From: Asterella californica
Taxonomy: Eukaryota; Streptophyta; Marchantiopsida; Marchantiales; Aytoniaceae
Direction of reading: 5' to 3'
Assembly: GCA_036924285.1 (NCBI GenBank)
Contig: JAYKYS010000023.1
Span: 2,108,001 to 2,172,000 of the forward strand
DNA: 64,000 nucleotides
Shown here one piece after another: positions 19,194-30,926 of the stretch. A program made the position numbers and the translations under genes. The notes under the pieces are model-generated. The model worked only from the letters and a program-made list of their open reading frames with translations. It did not search any database and was not told the DNA's origin. The stretch's first letter is position 1, and every line of letters starts with the position of its first letter.

Positions 19194-20750
19194 TGTGGTG
19201 CCAACAAATTACAGGATTCATGAATTTTTAAAAATTTTATGATTAATAACTTGTTTGTATAACTGAAGAAGCGTTGTTATTTAAGGTTACGTCTTCCTTA
19301 GCAGGAAGATGATCTTACGAGCTGTTTGTAATAATAAGTTGACTTCTTCGGAAGACGACCATCTTCGGAAGAGCGTCTTCTCAGTGGCGTCTTCGGAAGA
19401 CGGAAGACGGCGGAAGGATATCTTGTATACTAAATGGGCAAAAGGAGAAATCCTGCGTCACTACAAGTTTCGGAGAGTTTGAAGGAAGGCCTACAACTTC
19501 ATGTTGCATGATGGATTTCTTTGGAAGCGACCGAAGCAGAAAGGTGGGGTACCGCTACGGGTGATTTGCAACAAGGAAGATCAGCAGAAGTTGCTGAAGG
19601 CGTTCCATGAGAGTCTTTGGGCTAGATATCGAGGGATTTGGGCCACTTTTACAAAGATGAAAGAGCGGTATTGGTGGAAAAACATGTACAGAGATGTTGT
19701 GTCTTTTGTGGAGTCTTGTTTGACATGTCAGATGTATTCGAACATCCGACATCGTGACGGATTACACGCGACTTATCCGTTGGCAATCCACTTCAAGTGG
19801 GTGGTAGACTTGGTGATTATGCCGGTTGGGTTGTGGCAGATGAGATACTTGGTACTTGCTAGAGAAGATCTTTCAAATCAAGTCGAGGATATGGCGCTTC
19901 GGACAAAGACAACTGAAGGGGTATGTAGATTTCTCTTGGAAGAGGTTGTTTGTCGATATGGATGTGTGAGAAAGATCACTGCAGATCGGGGAGAGTTAGA
20001 TGCACATGAGGCTCGTGAATTCTTTGCAAGGTGTGGGGTGAGGTTGTCACTGACAACTGCTTACAACCTCGAAAGGAATGTCAAGAGTGAACGTGGTCAT
20101 CCACCCACTGTGAAGGCTTTGGTGAAGGTCTGCAACGGAAGGGTGCACGAGTGACCTCAACTCTTATCATTTGCGTTATGGACAGATAGAACGACGCACA
20201 TCTCGGTGACAGGTTACATGCCAGTGAAACTCATCACAAGTCAGAAACCTATCATGCCGATTGAAGAACACATTTTAACATGGAGTGTGTTACCTTGGGA
20301 AGACAATCAGACTAGGGAAGAGCTTCTTGCTATTCGAATTAGGCAGCTAGAGAGAAGTCCTGAGGATATCTGGGTTGCACCGAACAGGTAGGTAGGTTAG
20401 GTAGGTCATCTAGGGTCGAAACCCCTAAACTGCGGGGAAGATACAGAAGCGCATTAGTGAATTCTCAGCTTCCCGTAGCAGGAGCACTCTTGGTGGAGAA
20501 GATCGAATTCCAAGAGTGAGCATCGAGAGAATGAGCTTCGAGAGAGGAAAGCGAGCGAGGTGAGGACCCGTTGGCACCTAGGCGAAGGGCGAGACCAAAT
20601 TGCTGAAGTGCGGAAGGCAGCGAGCGAAGGAATTCTTGTGAACTTCCGAAAAGCTGACATTGGAGAAGAGTTGAGGAGAATCGAAGGTGGAATCGAAGCG
20701 TGGCCAGAAATTGACAGTAGAAGCAGTCGTGTGGAGTCGCATTGGAGCTA
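19194..20750 (+). repeat. 3' LTR of element A, truncated, with a pol fragment inside
   Basis: The LTR begins TGTGGTGCCAACAAATTACAGG. It matches the minus-strand copy starting at 26653 over 19194-19415 and again over about 20374-20750, through blocks such as AACTTGTTTGTATAACTGAAG and CACCGAACAGGTAGGTAGG. The gap is filled by an A2-type pol fragment. Near 20750 similarity to the start of the LTR ends abruptly. The plus strand then reads GGATCCGAGCCCCACAGAGG, which resembles the terminal part of a minus-strand LTR (compare GGATCGAACCCACAGAG in the D LTR). Confidence 0.75.
19416..20371 (+). pseudogene. pol: A2-type pol fragment (integrase) lodged in the A LTR
   Basis: This fragment encodes the end of the RNase H-integrase linker and most of integrase: FMLHDGFLWKRPKQKGGV, HESLWARYRGIWATF, CLTCQMYSN, VVDLVIMP, ITADRGELDA, then GYMPVKLI and MPIEE. 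It is clearly related to 15600-16560 but diverged. TGA near 19482 replaces an Arg codon, and TGA 20152-20154 sits at the same position as the TGA in A2. The fragment is bounded by an 8-bp direct repeat, GGATATCT (19416-19423 and 20364-20371), and stops inside the integrase C-terminus (PEDI). Confidence 0.82.
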
Positions 20751-22397
20751 GGATCCGAGCCCCACAGAGGATTTGCACAAGTAACGCTGCTCTAAGTTCT
20801 AAGATCTGTTCAAACACACAAACGCACGGGTTTTGCCTAGAAATCCCGTCTTCTCACAAAACCACACAAAACCATACGCCTTCCAAACACGCCAAATGGT
20901 GCACTGGAACTAAACAAACAACTACCAACTAAAATATCACACAATTATTCACAGAGAAGCTCGGGAAGACGATCTTCCTGCTTCCAGGTTGCTTCTTCCG
21001 GTCTTCTCGCTACCGTCTTCCCGAAGCGATTCTCGTCTTCTGGGGGTTCAGCTCGTCTTCCCACACCTCCAGAAGGCTGTCCTGCTTCGCAAAAGTCGAC
21101 TAGTAACGGTCATTACACCTTATTCTTACACTCACATTCCAACGGGTTAGATAAATCACAGGGTGTATGCCCCCTGTAGCCTTCCCAAGCTTCTGCCTAC
21201 GGAACTGGTCTTCCTGCAGCACTACAACGACATTCACCTTCACGGAAGCTCAATAGAAGTCTCGGAAGCTCACTAGAAGAAGGTAAGAGGATGGGGAAGA
21301 TGAGGGAAGATGCGGAAGAAGAGAAAATCCAAACAAGAGAAAACAAGATGAAAAGAGGCAATTAAGATTCCGACAGGCTTCTAGTTCGGATCTTGACTAA
21401 CAAGCCATCTCTGCTTGTAATAGTTTGGGGAGGAAGACAACAAACGTGAGTACTGTTGCACCGTCTTCTACTCGAGGATGTCGTCTTCTGTTGCGAGAAG
21501 AAGGCTTCTTTCTTCTTCACTTCGCTACTCTGACTACTCTGTCTTCTGGGATCCCTTACCCATAAGACCGTTCGTACATAGATCCCAAGTGCTCTACTGA
21601 ACGAGCCAAGCTACACTTCCACAACTGCTGACAGTCACCGCCACTCAAGAAGAACACTTCCCATGCACAATTGGGAGCGAATTCCAAGAACCCACCATCC
21701 AGAAGACATGGACAAAGCTTCTGCACTCAAATCCACAATCTATTCCCCGAGAAGAAGTCACAATGACATTGGGAAGCTCACTCCCTCTACTTCCTGTGTC
21801 TACTCCTCGACACACCAGCCTAGCTAACAGGACTGCACGAGGATGCCGTTCTCTGTTCCTAGACTGTCCACTACTTCTATCTACATCTTCGAACCACTGC
21901 TGGTACGAGTATGCAGACCCCTCCTGTATATTCCAAGACTATTCGTATGTTTCTAACAACGGGTGTAGTGTGCTAAGACTGTCCATCCTGTGTCTCTGCT
22001 CTAATGTGTCTCGTCCGCCTGCACCATTGAATCGATGTATGCAGTCGCTACAGAATTCTACAGAACTGGTAGCACAGGCAGAACTCTCTCTCCTACTCTG
22101 CTATCCTACTTATGTTGCTGCCGTGAGAACCAGGGAATGCGACCACCAGGGAGAGAGAGGCGCTGACAGGAGGTTGCTACCTCACATGCAAGCGGTTTCC
22201 CTGCCCGAATTGGTCATCTGCCTTGTCCTTCCTACGCTACCTATGCTGCCACATGGTGTCCTAACTAATATTACATGGGAAAACTGCCACCCTTAAGATA
22301 GCATGTTCGATTCTACTATATTTGGAATGGTGAATGAAGTTACTAACTACTCAGATTGCACGGAGGCAATCTCTACCTGATCTGCTCTTATCGGAGC
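20751..22397 (-). other. Distal A-family LTR segment without a credible gene
   Basis: This lies beyond the accessory ORF in the direction of the LTR end. Short frames exist on both strands (for example plus strand 21763-22296), but their composition follows the GAAGAC/GTCTTC repeats and they have no protein-like motif. An AATATAG box near 22315 (minus strand) could be the promoter for the element's genomic RNA. This is weak. Confidence 0.4.
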
Positions 22398-24666
22398 TCA
22401 TAATGCGGCTTCTGATAAGCTAGAAAGCCATGCAGTTACCTCGGGTGTCACTGAGGTGGCTTCCTCCTCATCGTGTCTTGCTGGCTCTGCTGTCGCTGCT
22501 GTTGCGTCTTCCTCGGCTTTGGCTTCTGCTTCGGAAGACAGAAGCGTTTTCTGGGAAGCGGAGTCGACCGGTGCTTCTTCCGTCTTCTGAGGCACGGGTG
22601 CATGACTAGGGACCATGGGGACCTCACAGGGATCCGGGGAAGTCGCTTCCTCCACGCGAAATACCTGGGAAGACGGCTCGTCTTCCTGTCTTCCAGAAGA
22701 CATATTGTCTTCCGGGGCGTCTTCTGGAGTCTTCTCGTCTTCCAACGCTGTCACCACCAAGTGTACAGCGAGATCGAACTCCTCCTTCTCCATTCCGGAT
22801 CCAGTCGAAGCTGCTGGAGCTTGAGAAGATGCGGTTGCAGGTGTCGGAAGCGAGGGAAGACCATAAAGTGTCTTCACTCCTTCTACCTGTCGATCCAAGT
22901 ACCTGAACATGCTCTCCCGACATTCCACCAACATCGCTTTGGACTCGCTGTCCCATCATCTAGCTAAGGTAAGTAACTTCCTACCCGCGGTGTAGTTGAA
23001 CTTCTTCCGAAGCGCTTCCACCGATTGTGCCAACATCTTTTGCGCACGGGCCTCTGCTGCTTCCCTCTGCGTCTTCTCAGCTGCAGCTCGCGCTTCCGCG
23101 GCTTCTCGCTGCGTCTTCCATATGGTCTGCTCTTTTGCAAGGGCGGTGATCTTCTCCCGCACTCGGGTGACTTCCTGATTGCGCTGCTGTACCCGCGCCT
23201 GCAACTCTTGGTTGCTCTTCCGAAGCTGTACCAGCTCCTTGGCAGAAGCGGCTGCTTCCGTCTTGTACCTGGCTGCAAGCTTCTCCGTGGTGCGGAGACT
23301 AGCTTCCAGCGACTCCGTCTTCTTCTGGTCTTCCCCCTGTCGCAGCAAGGTGCGCAGATCGAATCCAGGTTGTAAGGGCTTCTCCTGTGCCATCGCTCTC
23401 TTCTCCAGCAACTCCATAGCTGGCTGGATCTCCTTCTGGAAGTAGACACTGAACTCCTCCAGTCGTCTTCCTGCGGAAGACAAGTTCATCTCCATCACTC
23501 GCTCCGCGGTGTCGACTTCGTCTTCCAGAGGCAAGGAAGCCTCTTCTACCACTACGGCCTTCATCTTCTGTGCACGAGAAGAAGCTACTCTTCTCATCTT
23601 CCGGGGCGGAAGACTCCTCATGGCAGGAGCGGCTCTCTTCTTTGCGCTTCCTCGCATCGCAGCAGGAGCGCCCATCCATCCTTCGTCTTCTGGAGTCTTC
23701 GGAAGACTCTCAGGCGTTGCAGAAGCAGTCTTCTGCTCTGATCGGATACTCAGCAGGTCTTCTTCCGAGTCGGACTCCGATCCTGAATGAATGAGGGAGA
23801 TGGGTGTCCTCGGTACACTTCTGGGACCCATCTTCCTCAGTGGCGTGGCGTCTTCCGACCCACTAGACTCATCTTCCCTCACCAGAAGCGTCTTCTGGTG
23901 AGAGCCGGGCCTCAGCTGTGGCATCCAGAGTGAGAGGGGACGTTGCTGCTGCCTCTCGGTCGTCGTCTTCCGAGGTCTCCTCCTTCACCTCTTGTCGCTC
24001 CGTTGGCCCATACACTGCCAGCTGGTCTTCCCTAAGATCCCCCATGGCTACATACAAGTAGCAGAGGAAGGGCGTCAGGTGTCCTCCCGTCGGGGTACCT
24101 AAGTATGCTAGCTCCGTCTGTACATAGTTGTGGATGTACGCGCTCCAGTAGATGGGCACTCTGTCATCCCACACTGATTCCAGGAACTCCACGTCCTGAT
24201 CGCCTAAGTACCTGGTCTTCTGCGCTTTTCCCTTGGGGAAAAGATGCAGAAACAACTTCGCCAGAAGTCGCTTCTTCGGCTCCCGGTAGGATTCGATCTT
24301 CCAACCGTTCCTCCCCTGCCTGTCTTCCATGAAAAGGCAGGTGGTGCTCCCAAGCACATGCCATGAACTCACAATCCTAAGCAAGATCTTCTTCTCGTAC
24401 CAATATCCTCGGTTCTCGGATTCAGACCTGTGAAAAGCCTTGCGCCACCAGTCTTCAGTCCAGGAAGACGGTCTTCCCCGAGCTACTCCTGCCTTCATAG
24501 GTACACGGTTACGCGGTGGTAACGCTGTCCACACCTCCTCCAGAAGCCCTTGATCTGCGAGGTTCCAATCCCACATGAAGAAGTCGAGACCCAACTCCTT
24601 GAGGAAAGGAGTGGCCTCGGCCAATTCTGCCGCTGGTAACACCAAACCTCGCGGATGCATCGACAT
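22398..24666 (-). pseudogene. LTR-encoded accessory protein of family A (about 750 codons, broken)
   Basis: Reading begins at ATG 24666 (MSMHPRGLVLPAAELAEA). An N-terminal globular part contains GRPSSWTEDWW, NGWKIESYREPKKR, YWSAYIHNYVQTELAYLG and LCYLYVAMGDLREDQ. Each has a counterpart in the element D accessory ORF (GRPCNWTEAHW, NGYRTSDYYDPKKR, HWARIIHRHV, FYMRMGLLSEAQ). A one-base frameshift near 23880 leads into an acidic then basic linker (PPRKMRRV, possible nuclear signal). A long coiled coil follows, with the repeat TQREAAEARA. TGA 22956-22958 separates it from a Ser/Glu-rich tail. It is not a gag, pol or env I recognise. The function is unknown, and it could be a regulator acting on the LTR. 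Confidence 0.6.
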
Positions 24667-24821
24667 ACCTGGAAGATCTGTTGCACTAAACCACAAGCAC
24701 CTACTATGAGCTGAAGGCTCAGTTCTTCCCGAGTGCCCACAGTCTAGCTTCTACTTCTCAGAAGACTAAACTAGTCTTCCAGAAGACGGCTACTCCGTCT
24801 TCCGGGATCCTAACAGTACTT

Positions 24822-24830
24822 CTTAAATAG
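24822..24830 (-). promoter_or_regulatory. TATA-like box ahead of the family A accessory ORF
   Basis: On the minus strand GCTATTTAAGAAG lies about 155 bp upstream of the ATG at 24666, a plausible place for a promoter serving the accessory gene. Confidence 0.4.
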
Positions 24831-26653
24831 CTCTCGTCTTCCGAGCTATGTCTAAACAATCCTATCTAAGCAAGGCCTCGCATGGATTACCAAGAAGACA
24901 ACCCACCTTGCATTACATCCTACTTCCTATCAGAAGATACAAGATTCGCAAAACACAAGTGCATGACAAGTTCAGAAGATGGTTGCGGGCTCCTGCGGTG
25001 ACAGTGGCCTCTAGGAAGACACTCGGGACAGCTTCCGATTCAATGTCTTTCTCGGAACACTTCTCGAAGTCAGACTTCCCTTCACTAGTCTCACCTGTCT
25101 TCGTCTTCCTACGTGCAATCTATCCTCACAACAGACTCAAGACAATTGCACTCTGTTCTTCTGACCTCTCACCTCTCATACACACTCAGAAGAAGCTTGC
25201 TGCTCGGTGGGAAGACATGACCCTCGACCATTCTCTCCAGATTCTGCCAGCAAGTATTCTCACGACTCTCTTCTAAGATCGGACAGAAGAGACCCGAATG
25301 GACCCTCACGTCTTCTCGCTCATTTTGCCAACCTTCCAGTCTTCTAGTCTCTCTAGGAAGATGGGGAGTTGAGAAGCTTGGAAGACCGGGAGGCACATGC
25401 CTAGTTCCCGACTTCCAACTTCTCGAAATAACAAAACAACTCACCACACCACTCTGGATTCATACCAAGTCTCTCTAAACACAAAAGCAAAGCAAATCCA
25501 CTCTTGATACGAATTGTGTTCAGTCGACTTCCGAAGACAGTCTTCCGCAGACGGTCTTCCGAAGATGGTCAAGTTTAAGAAGCGTCTTCCGAAGATGTTC
25601 CCATCTTCCGAATCGTCTTCTGTTCTAGGTTTCGGAGGTAGTGAGGTAGTAGGGTAGGGAAATTGATAGTTGGGGTCTCCAATTTGAGGGCTAGGAGTAG
25701 GGAAGCTCGAATTGAGCTCGAGAAGAAGCAAGGAGATGTCTTGACAGGAATTGGGCAGCGCTTCCGCGCCCAATGTCTCAAATAGAAAGAATGGGGGGTG
25801 GGGTAATCGATCAGGCTGCCTGCACACAATCAAGGGAGTGCGGGGAGTACCAGACAATGGCGAGAAGAAGTGGGAAAGGGAAAGAACAGGGGGAAGAACC
25901 TCTACAGTCTTCTTCGGCTCCCCGAGTTGTCTTCGACCTCTACGCGCTTCTGGCTCTTGTCCTAGCTTCCAATGCGACTCCTCTCGACTGCGCCTGTTGT
26001 CAATTTCGGCCTAGACCTCGATTCCACCTTCGCTTCTACTCGCCACTCTCCACTGTCAGCTTCTCGGGAGCTTCACAGAAACGCCTTCGCTCTCTCTGCT
26101 GTTTGTGCTCCAGCAATTCGGTCTCATCCTTCGCCTAGCTGCCAACTTGTTCTCTCGTACCTCGATGTTCTCACTCGATTCCTCTCCCAATGCTAACTCG
26201 CGAAGCTCACTCTCTCAATCGATCTTCTCAAGCGCGCTGTGCTGCGGGAAGTTGGAATGCGCCTAATGTGCTTCCTTACACATCTTCCCCGCAGATTAAG
26301 GGTTTTCGACCTTAGGTGTCTTCCCCGACCTACCTACCTATTCGGTGCGCCCCAGTAGGTACACCTACTGTCTTACCCGAAAACTCGTGGTTAGGCCTTC
26401 GCGGCCACTATCTTCTGGAAGACAGGTGTCTTCCGCCGTCTTCTCATCTTCTGAAGACGCAACTGAGAAGACGCTCTTCCGAAGACGGTCGTCTTCCGAA
26501 GAAGTCAACTTCTTATTACAAACACCTCTTAAGATCATCTTCTTGTTAAGGAAGACGTAACCTTAAGTAACAACGCTTCTTCAGTTATACAAACAAGTTA
26601 TTATTCTTAAAAATTTCAAAAATTCGTGCATCCTGTAATTTGTGGGCACCACA
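24831..26653 (-). other. Proximal A-family LTR segment
   Basis: This runs from the LTR start to the TATA-like box. It contains many GAAGAC/GTCTTC inverted pairs (for example 25524-25565 and 26400-26500) and an ACCTACCTA-type run near 26330. A minus-strand frame at 25441-25857 begins at a plausible ATG. It lacks recognisable motifs and I do not call it a gene. Confidence 0.45.
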
Positions 26654-28048
26654 AAACCTCTCATCCGTCCAACCTGTCTGCTTAACCATCGTACTAAGGT
26701 ACCTCTCGATATCAAGCAAATCATCATCATACAACCCTTCAACAAACAACTCATCTTCTCTTTTGTCTGTGCAATTGAATAGAACTTTACACCCACGTCG
26801 TCAATATCTTCAATCATCTCATCCTTCCCATCATACCGAGCTCGAGATAACATATCTGCCATCGGATTATCTTTCCCTGCGATATGTCTAAACTCCGGGT
26901 TCAACGACTTGATATATGCAATCCATCGTAACATTGCAATATCAGGAGTTGAACAATTCATGATCATCCCTAACAACGGCAAGCAATCAGTTTCAACCAC
27001 CACTACTGCTCCAATCAAATACTCTTTCTCAATTTTCATAGCTGAAACAATACCCCACAGTTCTTTCTTGACTTGCGAGTAAGCACGTTGTCGAGGACTT
27101 AACACCTTAGCTCCAAACCTAACTGCAAACCTGTCTCCATCCTCATCATCCTGTCTGACTGCCCATCCAATTGCAACTGGACTTGTATCCACTGTAAGAA
27201 CCACCAGCCTAGCACCCTTGTAATCAATCCTTCCCAAAACTGGAGGAGATGATAGTAAGGACTTCAGCTTCCTTACTGCTTCAGTATGCTCTTCCTCCCA
27301 TCTGAACTTATGACCCTTACGCAACAATCCATACAACGGATCCGTCACATGCGCATAATGAGGAATCCAAATGTGGTAGAATACACAAGCACCCAAAAAT
27401 CTTCTTACTTCTGTCAACGAGTTGCAAACCTCCTTCATCCTTCCTATCGCATCCACCTTGTTCGGATCTAGCTTCCGATCAAACGATCCACACAAATGAC
27501 CAACGATCAAAACCTCTCTAACCCCAAATGTAGACTTCGCACCTGACAGCGTAAGATGAACTTCCTCAAGTCGAGATAAGATCTTCTCACAATCTGCGAT
27601 GTGATCGGTGACGTATCGCCGACACCCCCTCTGATCTAATGCTTCGTTCTTCTCATCCTCCACACATCCTTTGATGGGGATGTCATCCAAGAACGGCATC
27701 GTTTTTTCAGAGATGAAGTCCCTTAGAACTCGATTCATCTCGTTCATCATGTGTGCTACCGAGTTGGTAGCTCCCTGTGATAAGGTACACATCCTAACCA
27801 ACCCCAAAGGTGTCCTCATTGTCGTGAAGCTTCTGCTCTCCTCCGCTAGTTGAAACTGATCATACCCTGAGTAAAGATCTCTCATTGAATAAATCGCTCT
27901 TCTTGCAAACGCTTCAGCAAACTCATCCACAATCGATCCCACCCCACCATTTCTGATTGTTACTGCGTTCACCGGCTGCATGTCTTGGATGAACCGCAGC
28001 GACCCATTCTTCTTAGGCACTATAAACCATCTGCTCGAATACGATATC
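26654..28048 (-). pseudogene. pol: A2-type pol fragment: RT and RNase H
   Basis: On the minus strand it reads SSRWFIVPKKNGSLRFIQD, VDEFAEAFARRAIYSMRDL, GATNSVAHMMNEMNRVLRDF and the catalytic box MPFLDDIPIKGC. RNase H follows: LTVDTSPVAIGWAVRQD and NPMADMLSRARYD. A single-base shift near 26750 breaks the frame, and the coding then continues to GWTDERF, where the A-family LTR starts. The 5' side ends abruptly before SSRWF at about 28048, so gag, protease and the RT start are missing. It is a close relative of the A2 pol but a separate copy. Confidence 0.85.
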
Positions 28049-30450
28049 GTATAACGTGTTTTCCGTCTAGGAATACACTGGGTATATGGCTGTGCAGAGG
28101 TATGTGGATTGACAAGGTTGGATCTAGATCTGGATGTTTCCACTCAAATGTTTCACTATCTACTCTTCTAGCCCTAGTGACCTTGTATCCGCTCGGCTCA
28201 AGTTTAAAGCTTGCTATGACCCAAGGTTACGTATAAGTTGCATAAACTTGTGTTACAAACAGATCTTTTGTACTCTAACTAAAAATACTCAGCTCTGTAC
28301 TATCTAACTGAGGTTATTCCTCTATATCACTGGAAGCATGACTTCTGAATAGCTCCCCAGCGACGCTAACTGCCCATCAATCCAACTATCACAATTTCAT
28401 AGTACAACCAGAAGATGCTATAAGATCACTCAATCAACTTGATAGAGTATCAATACAACTTGCTGTACACCCTGGTCTACCAAGCATTCCAACAAGGTAA
28501 AGCATGCATGCTCCAAGACACTACTCATATCTCAATATAGCACTAACGGCGGTAATACCTGGCAGCTCTGAGAACCCAAACATCGGCTTAAGATTCATGA
28601 CGACGCCGTTCTCCTTCATCACCAAGAGCTGAAATCAGCCCCACACCCTCCAATGTCGAGTTGTATGCAGGCATGGCAGTTTCAGCAACAAACTCCTCTC
28701 CAAATTGATCGAAAATGACCAAAATGACCATAGATGATACCGAAAAATCCGAAATTGCTAATAACAAAAGTATTTTCGAACTTTGAGACCTCAATCCTCC
28801 CAAACCAGTCGACCAATGATGATCAAACTTCACAGGAAGCTTGATTGGACCCTTCACTCCTACCCTGAACAATTTTCAGGTCGAAATCTTAAACCAATTC
28901 TCAGATATGGATCAAACCGTAATCTGTGCTAACTTCAGAGCTTTACAGACTCAGGTACATTTGATCCAAGATTCTGAACAAACTACTCGACCATTTGAGG
29001 TGAAACTTCCCAAGTATTTTACTGATAAGACATGCTTCAACCCTTGAAAGTTTCACTCAGAAATTCGACTCAGAACTTAAGCAATAGCAAACTATCCATG
29101 GCTATCACAGTTCGCTGTCCCCGCCTTATCCCGTCTGCACTTCTCAACTTCAATCGTTCGGTTCAGAATCCAAATCGATCAAGAACCTGACGAAATTGAT
29201 ATCAAAATGACCAGCACGTCGTCAGCTCTCCAACCCAACAGACAGCTTCTCAAAACTCTTCGCGAGTCTCTCGGAACAACCAGAAATGTAGCGGTAGGTC
29301 CGAATTGCACCCCCCTCCACTCAATCGATCATAACGCGCTTATACTTCCATCAAATCGACCGATTCTTCCGCCCAGATTGTAGCCCCGGTCGAGAGCTCT
29401 CCAACCATACCCTTCGTTTTGCGAATCGTCCTCCGAAGCCTCCAGAAACCATAGAAACGTTGCGAGGATCAGCTAGAACACCATTGGTCCAAAAGTGGAC
29501 CAATAAGAGCAAAAAGATCTTTACTTTTGTCTTTTCTCCACTTAACTTTTTCCCCTAGAACAAAATTTTACTCTCCAAGAAGACACAAGACATCAACAAC
29601 ACTCTAAGACCTCAGAAAATCCTTCAGATATGTGATGGATTCTTCGCGGTCCGTAACTACACAGAAGCGCTCAACCAGAATGAAACCAATGAGCCGCAGA
29701 CTAATACTTGCAGTCAATATTACAACTTGGAAACGTTCTATAATAAAAGGTACGACAAAAGAAAACGGTGAAGCTATCACTCGATTGTAGTATTCTTGCT
29801 CGAAGTTTCTCACGATCCACGCCCCATGATTGATCTTCGGTCTGCAATGGCATCGGACATCGATCCAAAGATTGAAAGGAACGTTCGATGGATAGTTGAG
29901 ATCCATTGTTTCTCACAACAAAATATACACCGTCATATCCCAAGTCTCTCCGTATGTTACGATCAGAAGGATCACCGGAAGCTGTAACTCCATCATTCTT
30001 CCCATGAATTCATCGTCAAAGTATACGACTAACCACTGTCGAAAGTGATCACAGTGGATGCAATGAAGTTTGATGTGAAACGGATTTGGGAAAGGAAGAT
30101 CCGGAGCCGATAACACACCTCCGTCCATAACCACCACTCCTGCAGTTCTTCACTCCTCCATGCAAACCACCGAGAACCCTCACGAATCACCCGCTGAGAG
30201 AGAATGCCGTATGAACCTTCGACCCATCATTTTATACACAAATGCGGCAACAAGGACCACTAAAGTGAACGCGCACAGATTGATGACTTGGCACGTTTCT
30301 CTACCGTGCGATCACTTAAACAGATAATCACAAACGTGGCACTCATCACACCGTTCGGCGAGTTACGCGATACGGTTCACGAAACACAAAAAAGAAACAC
30401 AACATAGATTACACAGGAATTTCACACAGGAGCCGAACCACAACACGACA
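28049..30450 (-). repeat. LTR and possible leader of an A2-like element
   Basis: On the minus strand a purine run (AGAAGGGGTGGA) is followed at 30450 by TGTCGTGTTGTGGTTCGGC. The layout is the same as A2 (AGAGGGGGTGGA then TGTCGCG) with a different LTR sequence. The far end is not resolved. I see no second copy in the window. A CGTTATGATCGATT block near 29325 recalls leader motifs of the other elements. No frame in this stretch has recognisable protein motifs. Confidence 0.5.
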
Positions 30451-30513
30451 TCCACCCCTTCTAAACCTACGCATCCTCTGGTATGCGCCAACACTCACAA
30501 GTTGTGGTCGGCA

Positions 30514-30926
30514 TCACACTATATTTTCATCTTCTTCAGTGATGTTGTCGTTGGCAATATCTTCGTCATCCAAATCTTCTCCGTCATCATCCAAGATATC
30601 AAACTCTGCTCTGACTTCCTCCATGCTTATCTCTTCATCTCGCTTCTTGAAGAGTTTCACACGCTTGCCTGCAATGGGAACCTTGAGCTCTGCCCCATCA
30701 AGCTCTCTTAGTGAATATGTGGCATTGTCAAGCACGACAAGAACCACATACAGGCCAAACCATCGCTTAGAGAATTTTCTAAGCGCACTGTGTTGCTTGT
30801 CCAAGCTACTATCGTAGACCAACACCCAATCTCCTTCTTTAATCTCCTTCGGCCTTAATCGATGACGCTTATTGAATCTGTCTTTGTTTCTCAAGCGTGC
30901 CTCTTTCAGCTTCTCCAATGCAATCT
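30514..30926 (-). pseudogene. pol: A2-type integrase C-terminus, cut by element D
   Basis: The reading KLKEARLRNKDRFNKRHRL, then KEGDWVLVYDSSLDKQHSAL, KRWFGLYVVLVV and ATYSLRELDGAELKV matches 16570-16800 of A2. GPY is replaced by GLY in the C-terminal box. It ends with an acidic tail. The upstream part was lost where element D is inserted at 30927. The purine tract and LTR start follow 60 bp downstream. Confidence 0.85.

Larger units (their letters stand above)
1..20750 (+). mobile_element. Ty3/gypsy element A, 5' end outside window, interrupted by A2
   Basis: The left part (1-2103) and right part (18262 onward) of one pol gene are separated by element A2. The pol is followed by a purine tract (about 19178-19193) and an LTR beginning TGTGGTGCC at 19194. 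Gag, protease and the 5' LTR lie left of the window. The 3' LTR holds a foreign pol fragment (19416-20371) and breaks off near 20750. Many nonsense codons make this the most decayed element of the nest, which fits its being the outermost host. Confidence 0.85.
20751..26653 (-). repeat. Giant A-family LTR (about 5.9 kb), minus strand, carrying an accessory gene
   Basis: On the minus strand it begins TGTGGTGCCCACAAATTACAGG at 26653, inside an A2-type pol. The first 800 bp or so match the plus-strand A LTR. Further in it holds a TATA-like box (TATTTAAG, 24822-24830) followed by the accessory ORF (24666 to 22398). The far end near 20751 is cut off. GAAGAC/GTCTTC is strikingly frequent throughout, often as palindromes such as TCTTCCGAAGA. 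No gag, pol, primer site or purine tract lies within, so this is one LTR (a solo LTR or part of a lost element). The extent is inferred from the parallel with the 3.17-kb LTR of element D. Confidence 0.6.

Noticed and set aside
21763..22296. Plus-strand 177-codon frame in the A LTR
   Set aside because: Its composition reflects the LTR repeats, there is no motif, and the strand is opposite to the accessory gene.
22473..23790. Plus-strand frames opposite the family A accessory gene
   Set aside because: They are Ser/Cys-rich shadows. The minus strand has the motifs shared with element D and the coiled coil.
28049..28220. Open minus-strand frame with FEWKHPDLDPTLSIHIPLHS
   Set aside because: It is short, without a start, and ends just inside the pol fragment. 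I recognised no domain.
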